Notes: generated by a model not told the origin, from the letters alone. Shown: positions 1-8,701, counted from the first letter of the stretch. The stretch is DNA of 64,000 nt from Paenibacillus sambharensis (GCF_003233845.1 NZ_QKRB01000044.1:496001-560000); one strand, 5' to 3'. Numbers and translations: made by a program.

Positions 1-9
1 GGGAGGCAT

Positions 10-867
10 TTGCTTACCGTGCATTATGGTACATACTGGTATTTAGGATTGGTAGTCATGAGTGTTGGGGCATTGTTTTTTGCCAATTATAAAAGCAGAA
101 GTCCCAGAAGCCTCGTGCTTTTCCTGGGAATGGTGGGTGTCAGCTATTGTATAGAATTCGTTATCTACATCCTGCTGGGGAGTTATCATTATTACCCCGG
201 GTTGCAGAAGCATAATGCTTATTACGACAGCAATATCGGTTCAGGCATTTCTAATTTCCTTACGCTGCCTTCATCGGCAGTCATTATGGCTGTATTTCGG
301 AAAGGCTGGCTTTGGATTGCGGGATTTACAGCCTTATTTGCAGCAGTGGAGTGGCTGTTTTTGCATCTGCATATCTACCGGCATAACTGGTGGAGCATTG
401 GTTATACCGCGTTAGGCTTGCCCTTCTACTATCTGGTGGCAAAGGCTTGGTTCAGCCGCATGATGCAGCCGATGAAGGGGTTTTTGCTATTTATCACACT
501 GTTGCTCATTACGGGAGCCGTCCTCGGCACACTTATGTTCCTGCCGATTGCCTTCTTTGAAAGCAGGACCTACCACATCGGGTGGTTTAAAGACCTGTCC
601 CATGATACAACGGCCTTTACTACCATATACTGGATTGGGTTGGCCTCGCTGTACACTGCGATCTTCAGCTTTCGCTGGACCTATGCCTGGCCGAAATATG
701 TGATATCGTTGGGAATACTGATCATCCTGATGTTAGTCTTGTCCCAAGCCGGCATACTCCGTTCGCATGTCTGGTGGGACCCGTATTATTGCGTATTGGT
801 TTGCCTGCTGGTCCTCTTGTACTTGGCTGCTCTGAGAAAACGGTTATTGGCTGGACCGGCTGTTTGA
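10..867 (+). CDS. Polytopic integral membrane protein, unknown function
   Basis: Hydrophobic protein of up to 285 residues with about eight predicted membrane segments (for example around residues 34-56, 100-118, 157-183, 230-246 and 260-276) and a short charged C-terminus. I do not recognise the family. The start is uncertain: TTG at 10 lies only 3 bases after GGGAGG (1-6), a GTG at 19 and an ATG at 58 are in frame, and the frame is open to the window edge, so the gene may begin upstream. It ends just before the promoter of the threonine T-box leader and is not part of that transcript. Confidence 0.7.
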   Translation: MLTVHYGTYWYLGLVVMSVGALFFANYKSRSPRSLVLFLGMVGVSYCIEFVIYILLGSYHYYPGLQKHNAYYDSNIGSGISNFLTLPSSAVIMAVFRKGWLWIAGFTALFAAVEWLFLHLHIYRHNWWSIGYTALGLPFYYLVAKAWFSRMMQPMKGFLLFITLLLITGAVLGTLMFLPIAFFESRTYHIGWFKDLSHDTTAFTTIYWIGLASLYTAIFSFRWTYAWPKYVISLGILIILMLVLSQAGILRSHVWWDPYYCVLVCLLVLLYLAALRKRLLAGPAV

Positions 868-883
868 CGTACCAATGAAGCTG

Positions 884-913
884 TTGACAATTTAAGATGG
901 CGGGTTCTATAAT
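884..913 (+). promoter_or_regulatory. Consensus sigma-A promoter for the thrS leader
   Basis: TTGACA (884-889) and TATAAT (908-913) are both perfect consensus hexamers separated by 18 bp. Transcription should begin near 920, just before the first T-box element. A strong constitutive promoter is what one expects when control is by attenuation in the leader. Confidence 0.85.
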
Positions 914-930
914 AGGCACTAATCAACAGC

Positions 931-1213
931 GAAGACCAAGGACAACCAGACGTGGAAGATACCGGAACAGAGAATGGGAGCACCGGCTGAAACTCCCTGC
1001 GGCAATCACAGGTCTGTACCACCTTGCAGCTGCCTTCCCCAAATCGCGCCAAACCTGCCAGGCAGGAGTGAGAGTGAGAGTATGGAACGCCGGGAATTCC
1101 CGTTACAGAATTGCAAAGGATCTGAAACTGCGTATCGACTTAATGCAGCGGCAGATTGAATTTGGGTGGAACCACGAGCACGCTCGTCCCTATGCGGACC
1201 GCGTGTTTTTTTG
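931..1213 (+). promoter_or_regulatory. T-box leader 1 (threonine, specifier ACC) with terminator
   Basis: Begins with the typical GACCAAGGACAAC region, followed by stem I and, near the 3' end, the T-box GGGTGGAACCACG. The antiterminator can form as GGG...CCC plus ACGAGC/GCTCGT around the TGGAACC bulge (about 1165-1190). The competing terminator pairs CACG (1179-1182) and GTCC with GGAC and CGTG (to 1205), followed by a T run. The codon at the expected specifier position is ACC (1018-1020, threonine) followed by a purine. Uncharged tRNA-Thr would favour read-through into thrS. Confidence 0.92.
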
Positions 1214-1243
1214 TTTTTACCGACCGATGATCGTATAAAGGCT

Positions 1244-1525
1244 AGGACCAAGGACAACGATGCATGAGAGATACCGGAACAGAGAGAGGGAGCACCGGCT
1301 GAAACTCCCTTGCGGCAATCGCAGGCATATACCGCCTTGCAGCTGCGCTCCCCAAATCACGCCGTGCTTACCGGGCAGGAGTGAGAGTATGGAACGCCGG
1401 GAATTCCCGTTACAGAAGTCAGAGAATCTGTCTGCTTGACGCTTGTATAGAGCTGCTGGAGGCAGATTGAATTTGGGTGGAACCACGAGCGCGCTCGTCC
1501 CTATGCGGACAGCGTGTTTTTTTTG
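1244..1525 (+). promoter_or_regulatory. T-box leader 2 (threonine, specifier ACC), tandem copy
   Basis: A second complete T-box, clearly a duplicate of the first. It has the same GACCAAGGACAAC start, the same GGGTGGAACCACG T-box (1475-1487) and a terminator ending in TTTTTTTT (1517-1524). The specifier is ACC at 1331-1333 followed by G. No promoter is evident between the copies, so both terminators lie in series on one transcript and both must be overridden before thrS is expressed. Tandem T-boxes are known for Bacillus thrZ. Confidence 0.92.
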
Positions 1526-1566
1526 TGTTCACATACATTTATCGAGATGGACAGGAGTGATTGGAT

Positions 1567-3327
1567 ATGAATAGTAACCAAATGAAAGGGCAGGATCAGT
1601 CTAAGCAGCCGGGTCAGCTGGAGCAAATGAGGCTCCTTACAGCGGTCCGTCTGGCCCAGGCAGTCAAACGGAGATATGAAGGCGCAAGGCTCGGCATCGG
1701 TGCAGTCACGGATAATGGATTCTATTATGATCTGGATGTTCCTGCGTCTCTGTCTGAACAGGATCTGGCAGGGGTTGAGGAAGAGATGAAGCAGCTTGCC
1801 TCCTCTGGGTCATCGCTGTCATGCCGTAAGGTTGCGCATGAAGAGGCCGTACGCCTGCTGGAAGCGGCGGGGGAGCTCCTGAAGGCTGAATGGGTTCAGG
1901 AATTAGACCGGGAGCAGCCGCTGACACTTGTGGAGGGGGATGGCTTCATCGATGTGCTGCCGCTGACTCTGGATGAAGATGCAGTTTCGCATGAACTGCC
2001 GGCCTGCAAGCTGCTTAGTGTGTCGGGTGCTTATTGGCTTGGCGACAGCAGCAGGCCGGTGCTTCAGCGGATCTATGGGGCGGCGTTCAGTGAAGCTGCG
2101 GAGCTGGAGGATTACCTGGCTGCCTACGAGGAAGCCCAGAAGCGGGATCACAGGAAGCTGGGCAAGCAGCTGCAGCTGTTCATGTTCGCGGATGAGGCGC
2201 CAGGGATGCCCTTTTATTTGCCCAAGGGGACTGTCATCCGGAATGAACTAGAGGCGCTGTCGCGGGAATTCCTGCAGAAGTATCGTTATGAAGAGGTGCG
2301 GACACCAATCATGATGGACCGGCAGATGTGGGAGCAGTCGGGGCATTGGGATCATTATCACGAGAATATGTACTTCTGTGAGCTGGATCATCATCAGTTT
2401 GCGGTAAAGCCGATGAACTGCCCGGGCCACATGCTGATGTTCAAGAACAGGCTTCGCTCCTACAAGGAGCTTCCGATCAGGCTTGCCGAGTTTGGCCAGG
2501 TGCATCGTCATGAGTTCAGCGGCGCGCTAAACGGACTGCTGCGTGTCCGTACATTTTGCCAGGATGATGCGCACATCTTCGTGCGGCCGGATCAGATCGG
2601 GCAGGAGATTGGCGGAGCCATTGAGCTGATCAAGGAGATGTACGGCATATTCGGCTTCGAGTACAGTCTGGAGCTGTCCACAAGACCTGAATCGTCGATG
2701 GGATCGGATGAACAGTGGGAAGCGGCGGAGGCAGCCTTGTCAGACGTGCTCGGGCAATCCGGCCTGCCCTACCGGCTGAACCCGGGGGACGGTGCTTTCT
2801 ACGGGCCGAAGATCGATTTTCACATCAAGGATGCGCTGAACCGCAGTCACCAGTGCGCTACGATACAGCTGGACTTTCAGATGCCGGAGAAGTTTGACCT
2901 GTCCTATGTAGATGAGCACAATGAACGGCAGACGCCAATTGTCATCCATCGTGCAGTCTACGGCTCGATCGACCGTTTCCTCGGTATTCTGATTGAGCAT
3001 TATGCAGGCGCGTTCCCTGCTTGGCTGGCTCCCGTTCAGGTCGCCGTTATCACGGTTGCAGACCGGCATGCCGCTTACGGCGCGGAAGTCTGCAGGCTGC
3101 TGAAGGATGCGGGCATCCGGGTGGAGCTTGACGAACGCCAAGAGAAGTTGGGCTACAAGATCCGGGAGGCCCAGCTGCAGAAGACTCCGTACATTGCGGT
3201 TATAGGGGACAAGGAGCTTGTAGACGGCACAGTGACAGTTCGGGCGCGCGGCAGTGAACAGCAGCAGCTGCTGGAGCTCGGGACTTTCCTCTCCCAGCTG
3301 CAAGGCATCCTTGCGGAAAGGAAATAA
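1567..3327 (+). CDS. thrS: Threonyl-tRNA synthetase paralogue lacking TGS domain and editing residues
   Basis: Class II synthetase charging tRNA-Thr. The catalytic core is intact: motif 2 LAEFGQVHRHE, motif 3 near GSIDRF, and the three zinc ligands (Cys in KPMNCPGH, His in CQDDAHIF, His in PIVIHRAVYG). A C-terminal anticodon-binding domain follows. At 586 residues it is about 50-60 shorter than usual because the N-terminal TGS domain is absent. The N2 region remains, but the HxxxH editing motif is replaced (L23 and V27 where His is expected) and the CRGPH motif is gone. It should therefore aminoacylate but not clear Ser-tRNA-Thr. I chose ATG 1567, not TTG 1561, because AGGAG (1553-1557) lies 9 bases upstream of the ATG. 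Expression is controlled by the two upstream T-boxes. Confidence 0.93.
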   Translation: MNSNQMKGQDQSKQPGQLEQMRLLTAVRLAQAVKRRYEGARLGIGAVTDNGFYYDLDVPASLSEQDLAGVEEEMKQLASSGSSLSCRKVAHEEAVRLLEAAGELLKAEWVQELDREQPLTLVEGDGFIDVLPLTLDEDAVSHELPACKLLSVSGAYWLGDSSRPVLQRIYGAAFSEAAELEDYLAAYEEAQKRDHRKLGKQLQLFMFADEAPGMPFYLPKGTVIRNELEALSREFLQKYRYEEVRTPIMMDRQMWEQSGHWDHYHENMYFCELDHHQFAVKPMNCPGHMLMFKNRLRSYKELPIRLAEFGQVHRHEFSGALNGLLRVRTFCQDDAHIFVRPDQIGQEIGGAIELIKEMYGIFGFEYSLELSTRPESSMGSDEQWEAAEAALSDVLGQSGLPYRLNPGDGAFYGPKIDFHIKDALNRSHQCATIQLDFQMPEKFDLSYVDEHNERQTPIVIHRAVYGSIDRFLGILIEHYAGAFPAWLAPVQVAVITVADRHAAYGAEVCRLLKDAGIRVELDERQEKLGYKIREAQLQKTPYIAVIGDKELVDGTVTVRARGSEQQQLLELGTFLSQLQGILAERK

Positions 3328-3388
3328 TAGCCTGATGAAGCTGACAGCTGGAGCGTGCTTGGCCTCAACATTTACCAGCAGGCCACGC

Positions 3389-4324
3389 TCATCTTCGGGC
3401 ATACAAGCTGTGCAGCAGCATGCCGGCCATAATGACAGCTAAGCCGGTCAAGGCAGCACCCCCAGGCAGCGGAGCTGCCAGGAAGATAACCTCTCCGGCC
3501 ATGACGAACATGACCTGGGTGGATTGGGTTGCTTCGACGGCAGCCAGCTTGCCCTGATCATTCCGGACACGGTCGGTTGCGATGAAGAAGAGCGTCGTGG
3601 CGATGACACCGGAACAGACCGCTACGATGAAGGTCTGCAGCAGCTGTTCAGCAGTTGGCGGACCGGCCTCCATATAGCCGGCTGCTGCTATGACAAGCCA
3701 GCAGGGAAGACTGGCGAGCGTCATGCCGAATACCCGCTGGAATGTATCCAGCCTGCCTCCGCAAAGCTCCATCATCTTGCGGTTGCCAAGCGGATAGGCG
3801 AAGGCGGCAAGGACCACTGGAAGCACGCTGGCAGCGAGCAGACCTGGCGTAATATCGTCTGCCTGCTGGGATTGAATGATGACAATTCCCGCTAGGATGA
3901 ACAGCGAGATCATAAGCGCCCTGCCTGGAATACGGTGCCTGACTTTTACCGGACCGCTGTCCGTTTGAACCATATGGTGAAACAGCGGACCAAGCAGGAC
4001 GCCAGCCACAATGGTGAGCTGCCAGGTTCCTGCAACCAGCCAGCCTGGACCATATGCGGCTGCGTAGGTGATGGGGGCGTAGAACAGTACGAAGCCGACG
4101 AAGCTCCAGCCGAACCAGCGGACGGGCTGCCGCTTTATTTCCTGGAGTACAGGCTGGACGTTTCCCCTCAGCATCACAATCAGGAAGAGAAACGGAAGCA
4201 TGAACAGGAAGCGCAGGGATGAGCTCCACAGCCAGCTTCCGCCAGCCAGCTCCATGGAGCGGTTAAGGATGAAGGTAACGGCAAAGAACATAGAGGCCAG
4301 AATGCCAATCGTAATTTCCCTCAT
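3389..4324 (-). CDS. EmrE/DMT-superfamily multidrug-type exporter
   Basis: 311 residues with about ten membrane segments arranged as two homologous halves, as in the drug/metabolite transporter superfamily. It starts with a membrane helix preceding NRSMELAGG and ends with a short basic tail (LYARR). The layout matches the multidrug resistance efflux transporter (EmrE-like) family found in Bacillus and Paenibacillus; the substrate cannot be read from sequence. It converges on thrS. The 61 bases between them hold an imperfect hairpin (about 3350-3390) without a T tract, so no clear terminator is visible. Confidence 0.82.
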   Translation of the reverse strand: MREITIGILASMFFAVTFILNRSMELAGGSWLWSSSLRFLFMLPFLFLIVMLRGNVQPVLQEIKRQPVRWFGWSFVGFVLFYAPITYAAAYGPGWLVAGTWQLTIVAGVLLGPLFHHMVQTDSGPVKVRHRIPGRALMISLFILAGIVIIQSQQADDITPGLLAASVLPVVLAAFAYPLGNRKMMELCGGRLDTFQRVFGMTLASLPCWLVIAAAGYMEAGPPTAEQLLQTFIVAVCSGVIATTLFFIATDRVRNDQGKLAAVEATQSTQVMFVMAGEVIFLAAPLPGGAALTGLAVIMAGMLLHSLYARR

Positions 4325-4629
4325 AGCAGCAATTGAACCTTTCGGAGAATATGACTTGACTGTAACTGCAAAGCTGAATCGCGGGCTAAGCCTACGCTGA
4401 ACGCTAAGCCTTTGTTATGTATCGGTATGCTCCGCAATCTTGAGGAATGCCTGGTGGCAGGTCGATTGGGGCATGGCGCATGCAAGCCCTTTTGCTAGAG
4501 CTATTTTAATATAATTCCTGGCTGTGGTCATCCACCCGTCATACGGCGAACATCGGGGTTGCTGTGAAACGCGTTCCATACTTTATACTGGCGATGCGCC
4601 AAGCAAAACTGGAAGGATGGGGGAAGCGG

Positions 4630-5529
4630 ATGAGGATAATCGCGATTGATCTGGATGGGACGCTGCTGTCGGATGACTTGACCGTTCATCAGAAGGATGT
4701 GGAGGCGATCAGGGAAGCCCAGCAGCGGGAAGACCTGCTTGTCATTATTGCAACGGGGAGGGCGCTGTTCGATGCCCGGCAAATCCTGGATCGGTATGGC
4801 CTGAGCTGTCCGGTTATTGCCTCCAACGGGGCACAGATTTGTGTGGATGACCAGCTGCTGAGCCTGCATGCGATGGAGAGGGAGACAGTCCGGCCGATGC
4901 TCGAGTGGCTGAATGCCAAGGGCATGTACTGCCAGGTCTATCTACCGGATGCCATCAAGGTATCGGACAGGGGAATTTCCCAGCTGAAGAGCCAGCTCAA
5001 GGAGGTATTGGCTGCTGATCCTGCTTATAAGGAGGATATCTTCTGGAAGTCGATCAAGGCGCAGGTCTATCAATATGGTCTGGAGGAAGTGGAAGGAAGC
5101 ATAGGGGCGGATGATTACGAGGGTGTTATCAAGCTCATGATCGTTTCACCAGATAGGGAGTTGCTCGCGAAGGCCAATGCTTATCTGCAGGGGATTGAAG
5201 GCTGCGTGGTGTCCAGTTCGGGGACCTATAACCTGGAAGTGATGGGTACAGGCGTGGATAAGGGGACCGCTCTCCAGGCGATCTGCCAGCATTATGGCAC
5301 AAGCGCCGAGTCGGCTGTTGTGATCGGGGATAATCAGAATGACCTGCCGATGTTCCGGGTGGCCGGCACCGGAATTGCCATGGGAAATGCGAGAGGAGAG
5401 CTTGTGCAGATTGCCACACATCATACTCTGTCCAACCGGGAATGCGGTGTAGCGCATGCCTTTCACAGCTTGATCCTGCAGCCGCAGCAGGAACCAGGCC
5501 GAAGCGGGCTGATTGGAAGTGAGTCCTGA
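4630..5529 (+). CDS. Cof-type HAD-superfamily phosphatase
   Basis: Cytoplasmic haloacid-dehalogenase phosphatase of about 299 residues. Motif I is DLDGTLL at the extreme N-terminus (nucleophile Asp and acid/base Asp), and motif IV is GDNQNDLPMF, the Mg2+-binding acidic pair typical of the Cof/YcsE subfamily acting on sugar phosphates or nucleotides. The frame is open to a GTG at 4564, but family members begin MRIIAIDLDG, so I use ATG 4630, behind a purine-rich GGGGGAAG. The stop overlaps the next start by one base (TGATG), so it is translationally coupled to the YczE-like gene. The 305 bases upstream hold only an isolated TATAAT (4510-4515) without a good -35. Confidence 0.88.
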   Translation: MRIIAIDLDGTLLSDDLTVHQKDVEAIREAQQREDLLVIIATGRALFDARQILDRYGLSCPVIASNGAQICVDDQLLSLHAMERETVRPMLEWLNAKGMYCQVYLPDAIKVSDRGISQLKSQLKEVLAADPAYKEDIFWKSIKAQVYQYGLEEVEGSIGADDYEGVIKLMIVSPDRELLAKANAYLQGIEGCVVSSSGTYNLEVMGTGVDKGTALQAICQHYGTSAESAVVIGDNQNDLPMFRVAGTGIAMGNARGELVQIATHHTLSNRECGVAHAFHSLILQPQQEPGRSGLIGSES

Positions 5530-6161
5530 TGCCGAGTCTGGTTAAGCGGTGCTTGATCTATCTGGCCGGCCTGTTCATCTTGTCTTCAGGTGTAGTTCTC
5601 ATGATAAAATCAAACGTCGGCATCGCTCCCTGGGATGCGCTGAACGTGGCTTTATCCGAACGCATAGGCCTCACCGTCGGCTCTTGGGTTTTTATCGTCG
5701 GCGGTATTCTGATCTTCGTGAACAGCATCATCAGGAGGAAGGTTCCCAACTTGGCCGGCCTTATCCCAATCCTTATCATCGGCGTGTTCGTCGATCTGCT
5801 CAATCTTAAGCTGTTAAGCTCCATGGAGGTTGAACCGATTCTCCTCCGGTGGGTTCTGTTCGTGGGCGGCTTAAGTGTGCTTGCCTTGGGGATTGTCATC
5901 TATCTGAGGGCTGCCCTTCCCACAGTGCCGAATGATGAGCTCATGCTCGCCATCACGGAGCGGACCGGGTGGGGGATTCATGTGACGAAGACCATCGGTG
6001 AAATTGCCGCTCTTCTCCTGGCTGTCATGTGGCAGGGGCCGGTTGGTCTTGGTACAATTATCGTAGTGGTCTGTCTGGGGCTGTTCGTGGGCCTGTTCGA
6101 CCAGCTGCTCAGCAAGGCCGGAGTACCGCGATCATTTACTGTGAGGAGTATGGATGAGTAA
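5529..6161 (+). CDS. YczE/YitT-family membrane protein
   Basis: 210 residues with five or six membrane segments. The N-terminal half contains the sequence LMIKSNVGIAPWDALNVAL, characteristic of the YczE/YyaS family, and a related repeat (LPTVPNDELMLAITERTGWG) follows in the second half, suggesting an internal duplication. The biochemical role of the family is not established; B. subtilis YczE affects non-ribosomal peptide production. The start is coupled to the HAD gene (TGATG) and the end overlaps the lacI-type gene by 8 bp, so the three form one operon. Confidence 0.85.
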   Translation: MPSLVKRCLIYLAGLFILSSGVVLMIKSNVGIAPWDALNVALSERIGLTVGSWVFIVGGILIFVNSIIRRKVPNLAGLIPILIIGVFVDLLNLKLLSSMEVEPILLRWVLFVGGLSVLALGIVIYLRAALPTVPNDELMLAITERTGWGIHVTKTIGEIAALLLAVMWQGPVGLGTIIVVVCLGLFVGLFDQLLSKAGVPRSFTVRSMDE

Positions 6162-7128
6162 CATTACCGAAATTGCCCGCAGGGCGCGTGTCTCCCGCAC
6201 AACCGTATCCAGGGTGCTGAATAACCATCCCTATGTGAAGCAGGATAAGCGGGAGGCCGTTCTAAAGGCCATGCAGGATTTGAACTATGTGCCAAATCTT
6301 AACGCCGTTAACCTGTCCAGGGGAAAAACCAATGTGATCGGCGTGATCGTTCCGACGATTAACCACCCCTTCTTCAGCAACCTGATCGAGGGGATTGGAA
6401 GAGGCTGCTACAAGCATCATTACAGAATGCTGGTGCATCAATCCAACTATGACCCGGGTCATGAGATTGAGTTCTTCAACATGCTGAAGTATAAGCTGAT
6501 TGACGGTCTCATACTGGGATCAAGCATGCTGTCTGGACCGGTTCTGGATGAGCTGTCCCATTATGGAAGTGTCGTATCCTGTGAAGCATCAGGCAGCCGC
6601 CTGATTACCAAGGTTCTCGTCAACCATGAGTCGGGCATCCGGATGGCAGTTGAACACTTGCGCTCCAAAGGACATCGGCGGATTGGACTCTGCATCGGCA
6701 ACCCGGCAAGCGGGATTGGAATCAGCAGGAAGAAGGCATTTAGCGCTCTGCTTGAGGCTTATGGCCTGGAGTGGCGGGATGACTGGTATTATGAAGGGAA
6801 GTATTCTATTGAAGACGGCTCTGCTGTTGCAGCATCCATCGCCGGTCAATCTCTAGCGCCTTCAGCCATGGTAGTGGGAAGCGACTATGTGGCCGCTGGT
6901 CTTATCAAGGAGGCGGCAAGGCAGGGAATCAAGGTGCCGGAAGAGCTGGCGGTTATCGGCTTCGACAACCAGCCCATTGCGCAGGTGATGGATCTGACCA
7001 CCATCCAGCAGCCGATTGTGCAGATGGGTGAGACTGCTGCGGCAGCACTCCATCTTATGCTGACAGAAGCCGAGCGTCCATCGGATCAGACGCTGGAGCT
7101 TGAACTGATTGTAAGACAATCTACTTGA
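6154..7128 (+). CDS. LacI-family transcriptional regulator
   Basis: 324 residues. The N-terminal helix-turn-helix is MSNITEIARRARVSRTTVSR, followed by the hinge (LSRGKTNVIGVIVPTINHPFF) and a periplasmic-binding-protein-like sensor domain ending in the usual TTIQQP segment. GAGGAG lies just upstream of ATG 6154. It is the last gene of the HAD-yczE operon and converges with a nagA-type gene whose upstream region carries two matching palindromes (8546-8561 and 8686-8701). Control of that gene is plausible but inferred only from proximity. The effector is unknown. Confidence 0.93.
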   Translation: MSNITEIARRARVSRTTVSRVLNNHPYVKQDKREAVLKAMQDLNYVPNLNAVNLSRGKTNVIGVIVPTINHPFFSNLIEGIGRGCYKHHYRMLVHQSNYDPGHEIEFFNMLKYKLIDGLILGSSMLSGPVLDELSHYGSVVSCEASGSRLITKVLVNHESGIRMAVEHLRSKGHRRIGLCIGNPASGIGISRKKAFSALLEAYGLEWRDDWYYEGKYSIEDGSAVAASIAGQSLAPSAMVVGSDYVAAGLIKEAARQGIKVPEELAVIGFDNQPIAQVMDLTTIQQPIVQMGETAAAALHLMLTEAERPSDQTLELELIVRQST

Positions 7129-7163
7129 AGAAGCCCGTATGACACCGTCACGCAGGCTTCTTC
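7127..7163. terminator. Bidirectional hairpin between convergent genes
   Basis: GAAGAAGCC (7127-7135) pairs perfectly with GGCTTCTTC (7155-7163), overlapping the stop of the LacI gene. No strong T tract follows on either strand, but the position between convergent genes suits a shared terminator. Confidence 0.6.
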
Positions 7164-7178
7164 CGGTTCGCTATGATC

Positions 7179-8483
7179 TTATGGTACGAGCTGCGGCATC
7201 CGGGCCTTGAAGTGATGCCGGGTCTTGGTCTCGTCCATATAGCTGTAAGGCTTGAAATCCATTCTCTCCAGAACATCCAGGTAGCCGCAAGCACGGAGAG
7301 GAACGAAGGAAGTCATATCCCATACAGCCTGCTCACCAAAGCCGATGGCCCGGATATTATGCATAAGCCGGTCAATCGTATACGAGCCTGCCGCCACATA
7401 GCCTTTGCCCTGATACCACAAATTATTGCCTTCGACTTTCTCCAGAGGTTGTCCGCACATAGAATCGGTATCGATACGGTCTGTCATTGCGATGATGCTC
7501 TTCGAGCCTGTCAGCTCCACAACCCTGCGCGCAACCTCCAGATCTACATGCTCGCTGTCGAAATTCATGCAGATCGTCAATTGGCCTTCCGCCGCATAGC
7601 GGATCAAAGTGCCCGGCACCTCTCCAACCATCTGGTTGATGGTATCCAGATTCCACTCATTAAGCTGTGCCTGCCGCAGCTGCTCAATTCTATTCTTGCG
7701 TTCCATAGGTGTCCGCCAGCTGTGCTTGAAGGTATTGGGCATATCATTGAAGAGATGGTCCGTCAATACGGCGTCAGGGCCAGCGAAGCCGCTGCGTCTT
7801 TGAGCGGTCTCTACAACATTATGGATCAGTTTGGCCGTTTCCTCGGGATAAGCCTTCTGAAAATGGCCCAAAGCCGGCTTGATGCCTGCCTCCACAAGGG
7901 TATCTACGATCCATTCGATACTCGGATGATCGGCCGTCATATACGGCTTCAAGTAGGATTGCTCTGTCATGGCATCCGGCGAGAGGACGGTGTAGATCAG
8001 ACCAAGCTGCCCGCAGGAAGCCAGCTTCCCCCATTCGCTTTTGGTTGGTGCCCAGTTGCCCTTCTCAGGCGTACCTGCAAAGCTCGCAAGCAGCGGTCCT
8101 TCCAAGGAAATCCCCAGAATATTGCCATATCGTCCCTGCTGCTTATGCTCATGAAATTGCTTCATAAAGGCCAGGAATTGATCCAGTTGATTATGAGGGA
8201 GGAAGATGGAAGGCAGGCAGAAGATGCCCTCCTGCTCGGCCCGGAGGTTTACCTGCTCAAGGTCCAGTTCCTCCAGATTACTGAAGTCATAGTCGCCAAT
8301 TCCGTGACAGTGGAATTCCATCGGCAGGGCGCCGACGAGGTAAGCACCAGACTTGCGGAACAAGCCTTGTTCACCAAGCTCGAAATCCAGCCATTCCTGG
8401 TTCCGGTAGCTGATACGGGAAATTTTCATTGCGCCATCGTAGTCGAGATAAGAAGGGCAAGTGAATTCCGAAGCTTTATCCAT
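7179..8483 (-). CDS. N-acetylglucosamine-6-phosphate deacetylase-like amidohydrolase
   Basis: 434 residues of the NagA branch of the amidohydrolase superfamily, which removes acetate from GlcNAc-6-phosphate in the cytoplasm. Visible metal and active-site landmarks are HCHG (residues 58-61, normally HxHG), ISLEGP, ALGHF, TDHLFNDM (normally THxFNAM) and MTDRID with the late catalytic Asp. The substitutions TDH and MTDR make it a divergent member, so the substrate may be another N-acetyl sugar phosphate. GGAAAGGGGA precedes the ATG by 7 bases. Two near-identical palindromes upstream suggest repressor control. It is monocistronic and converges on the LacI gene. Confidence 0.82.
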   Translation of the reverse strand: MDKASEFTCPSYLDYDGAMKISRISYRNQEWLDFELGEQGLFRKSGAYLVGALPMEFHCHGIGDYDFSNLEELDLEQVNLRAEQEGIFCLPSIFLPHNQLDQFLAFMKQFHEHKQQGRYGNILGISLEGPLLASFAGTPEKGNWAPTKSEWGKLASCGQLGLIYTVLSPDAMTEQSYLKPYMTADHPSIEWIVDTLVEAGIKPALGHFQKAYPEETAKLIHNVVETAQRRSGFAGPDAVLTDHLFNDMPNTFKHSWRTPMERKNRIEQLRQAQLNEWNLDTINQMVGEVPGTLIRYAAEGQLTICMNFDSEHVDLEVARRVVELTGSKSIIAMTDRIDTDSMCGQPLEKVEGNNLWYQGKGYVAAGSYTIDRLMHNIRAIGFGEQAVWDMTSFVPLRACGYLDVLERMDFKPYSYMDETKTRHHFKARMPQLVP

Positions 8484-8545
8484 AATTTAATCCCCTTTCC
8501 GATTTGAAAATGAGGAACGATTTTCCTCAAAGGGAATTGTAAAAT

Positions 8546-8561
8546 ATGGAACCAGTACCAT
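8546..8561. promoter_or_regulatory. Operator-like palindrome, proximal copy
   Basis: ATGGAAC-CA-GTACCAT, an almost perfect dyad 62 bp upstream of the nagA-type start, within its promoter region. A second copy with the same arms lies 140 bp further away. The half-site contains GTAC rather than the central CG common in LacI operators, so either a LacI or a GntR repressor could be the ligand. Confidence 0.55.
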
Positions 8562-8605
8562 AACAATACTTTATACTGATTTTGATGTAATTTTTATGTA
8601 AACAA

Positions 8606-8667
8606 TAGAAAAACACCAGCCGTAACGCCGTCTTCTTATTAAGAAGAGGTTGCGCCAGCATGGTGTT
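8606..8667 (-). terminator. Long hairpin terminator for the old yellow enzyme gene
   Basis: On the minus strand, AACACCA...TGGTGTT encloses an inner stem (CGCAAC and TCTTCTTA with TAAGAAGA). The right arm runs directly into TTTTTC. It lies downstream of the flavin oxidoreductase gene and upstream of the nagA-type promoter. Confidence 0.7.
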
Positions 8668-8685
8668 CTTCCTTCAGTGTAGGAT

Positions 8686-8701
8686 ATGGAACGGGTACCA
8701 T
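8686..8701. promoter_or_regulatory. Operator-like palindrome, distal copy
   Basis: ATGGAAC-GG-GTACCAT repeats the arms of the palindrome at 8546-8561, with the same single asymmetry and a different 2-bp centre. It sits between two hairpins downstream of the oxidoreductase gene. Two copies 140 bp apart could support DNA looping by a tetrameric repressor. Confidence 0.5.

Noticed and set aside
3350-3390. Terminator between thrS and the exporter
   Set aside because: GAGCGTG...CACGCTC with GGCCT/AGGCC pairs imperfectly and no T tract follows on either strand; too weak to list.
7173-8507. Long open frame (444 codons) on the plus strand opposite the nagA-type gene
   Set aside because: It mirrors a gene with clear amidohydrolase motifs, lacks a ribosome binding site and has no recognisable domain; antisense openness follows from codon bias.
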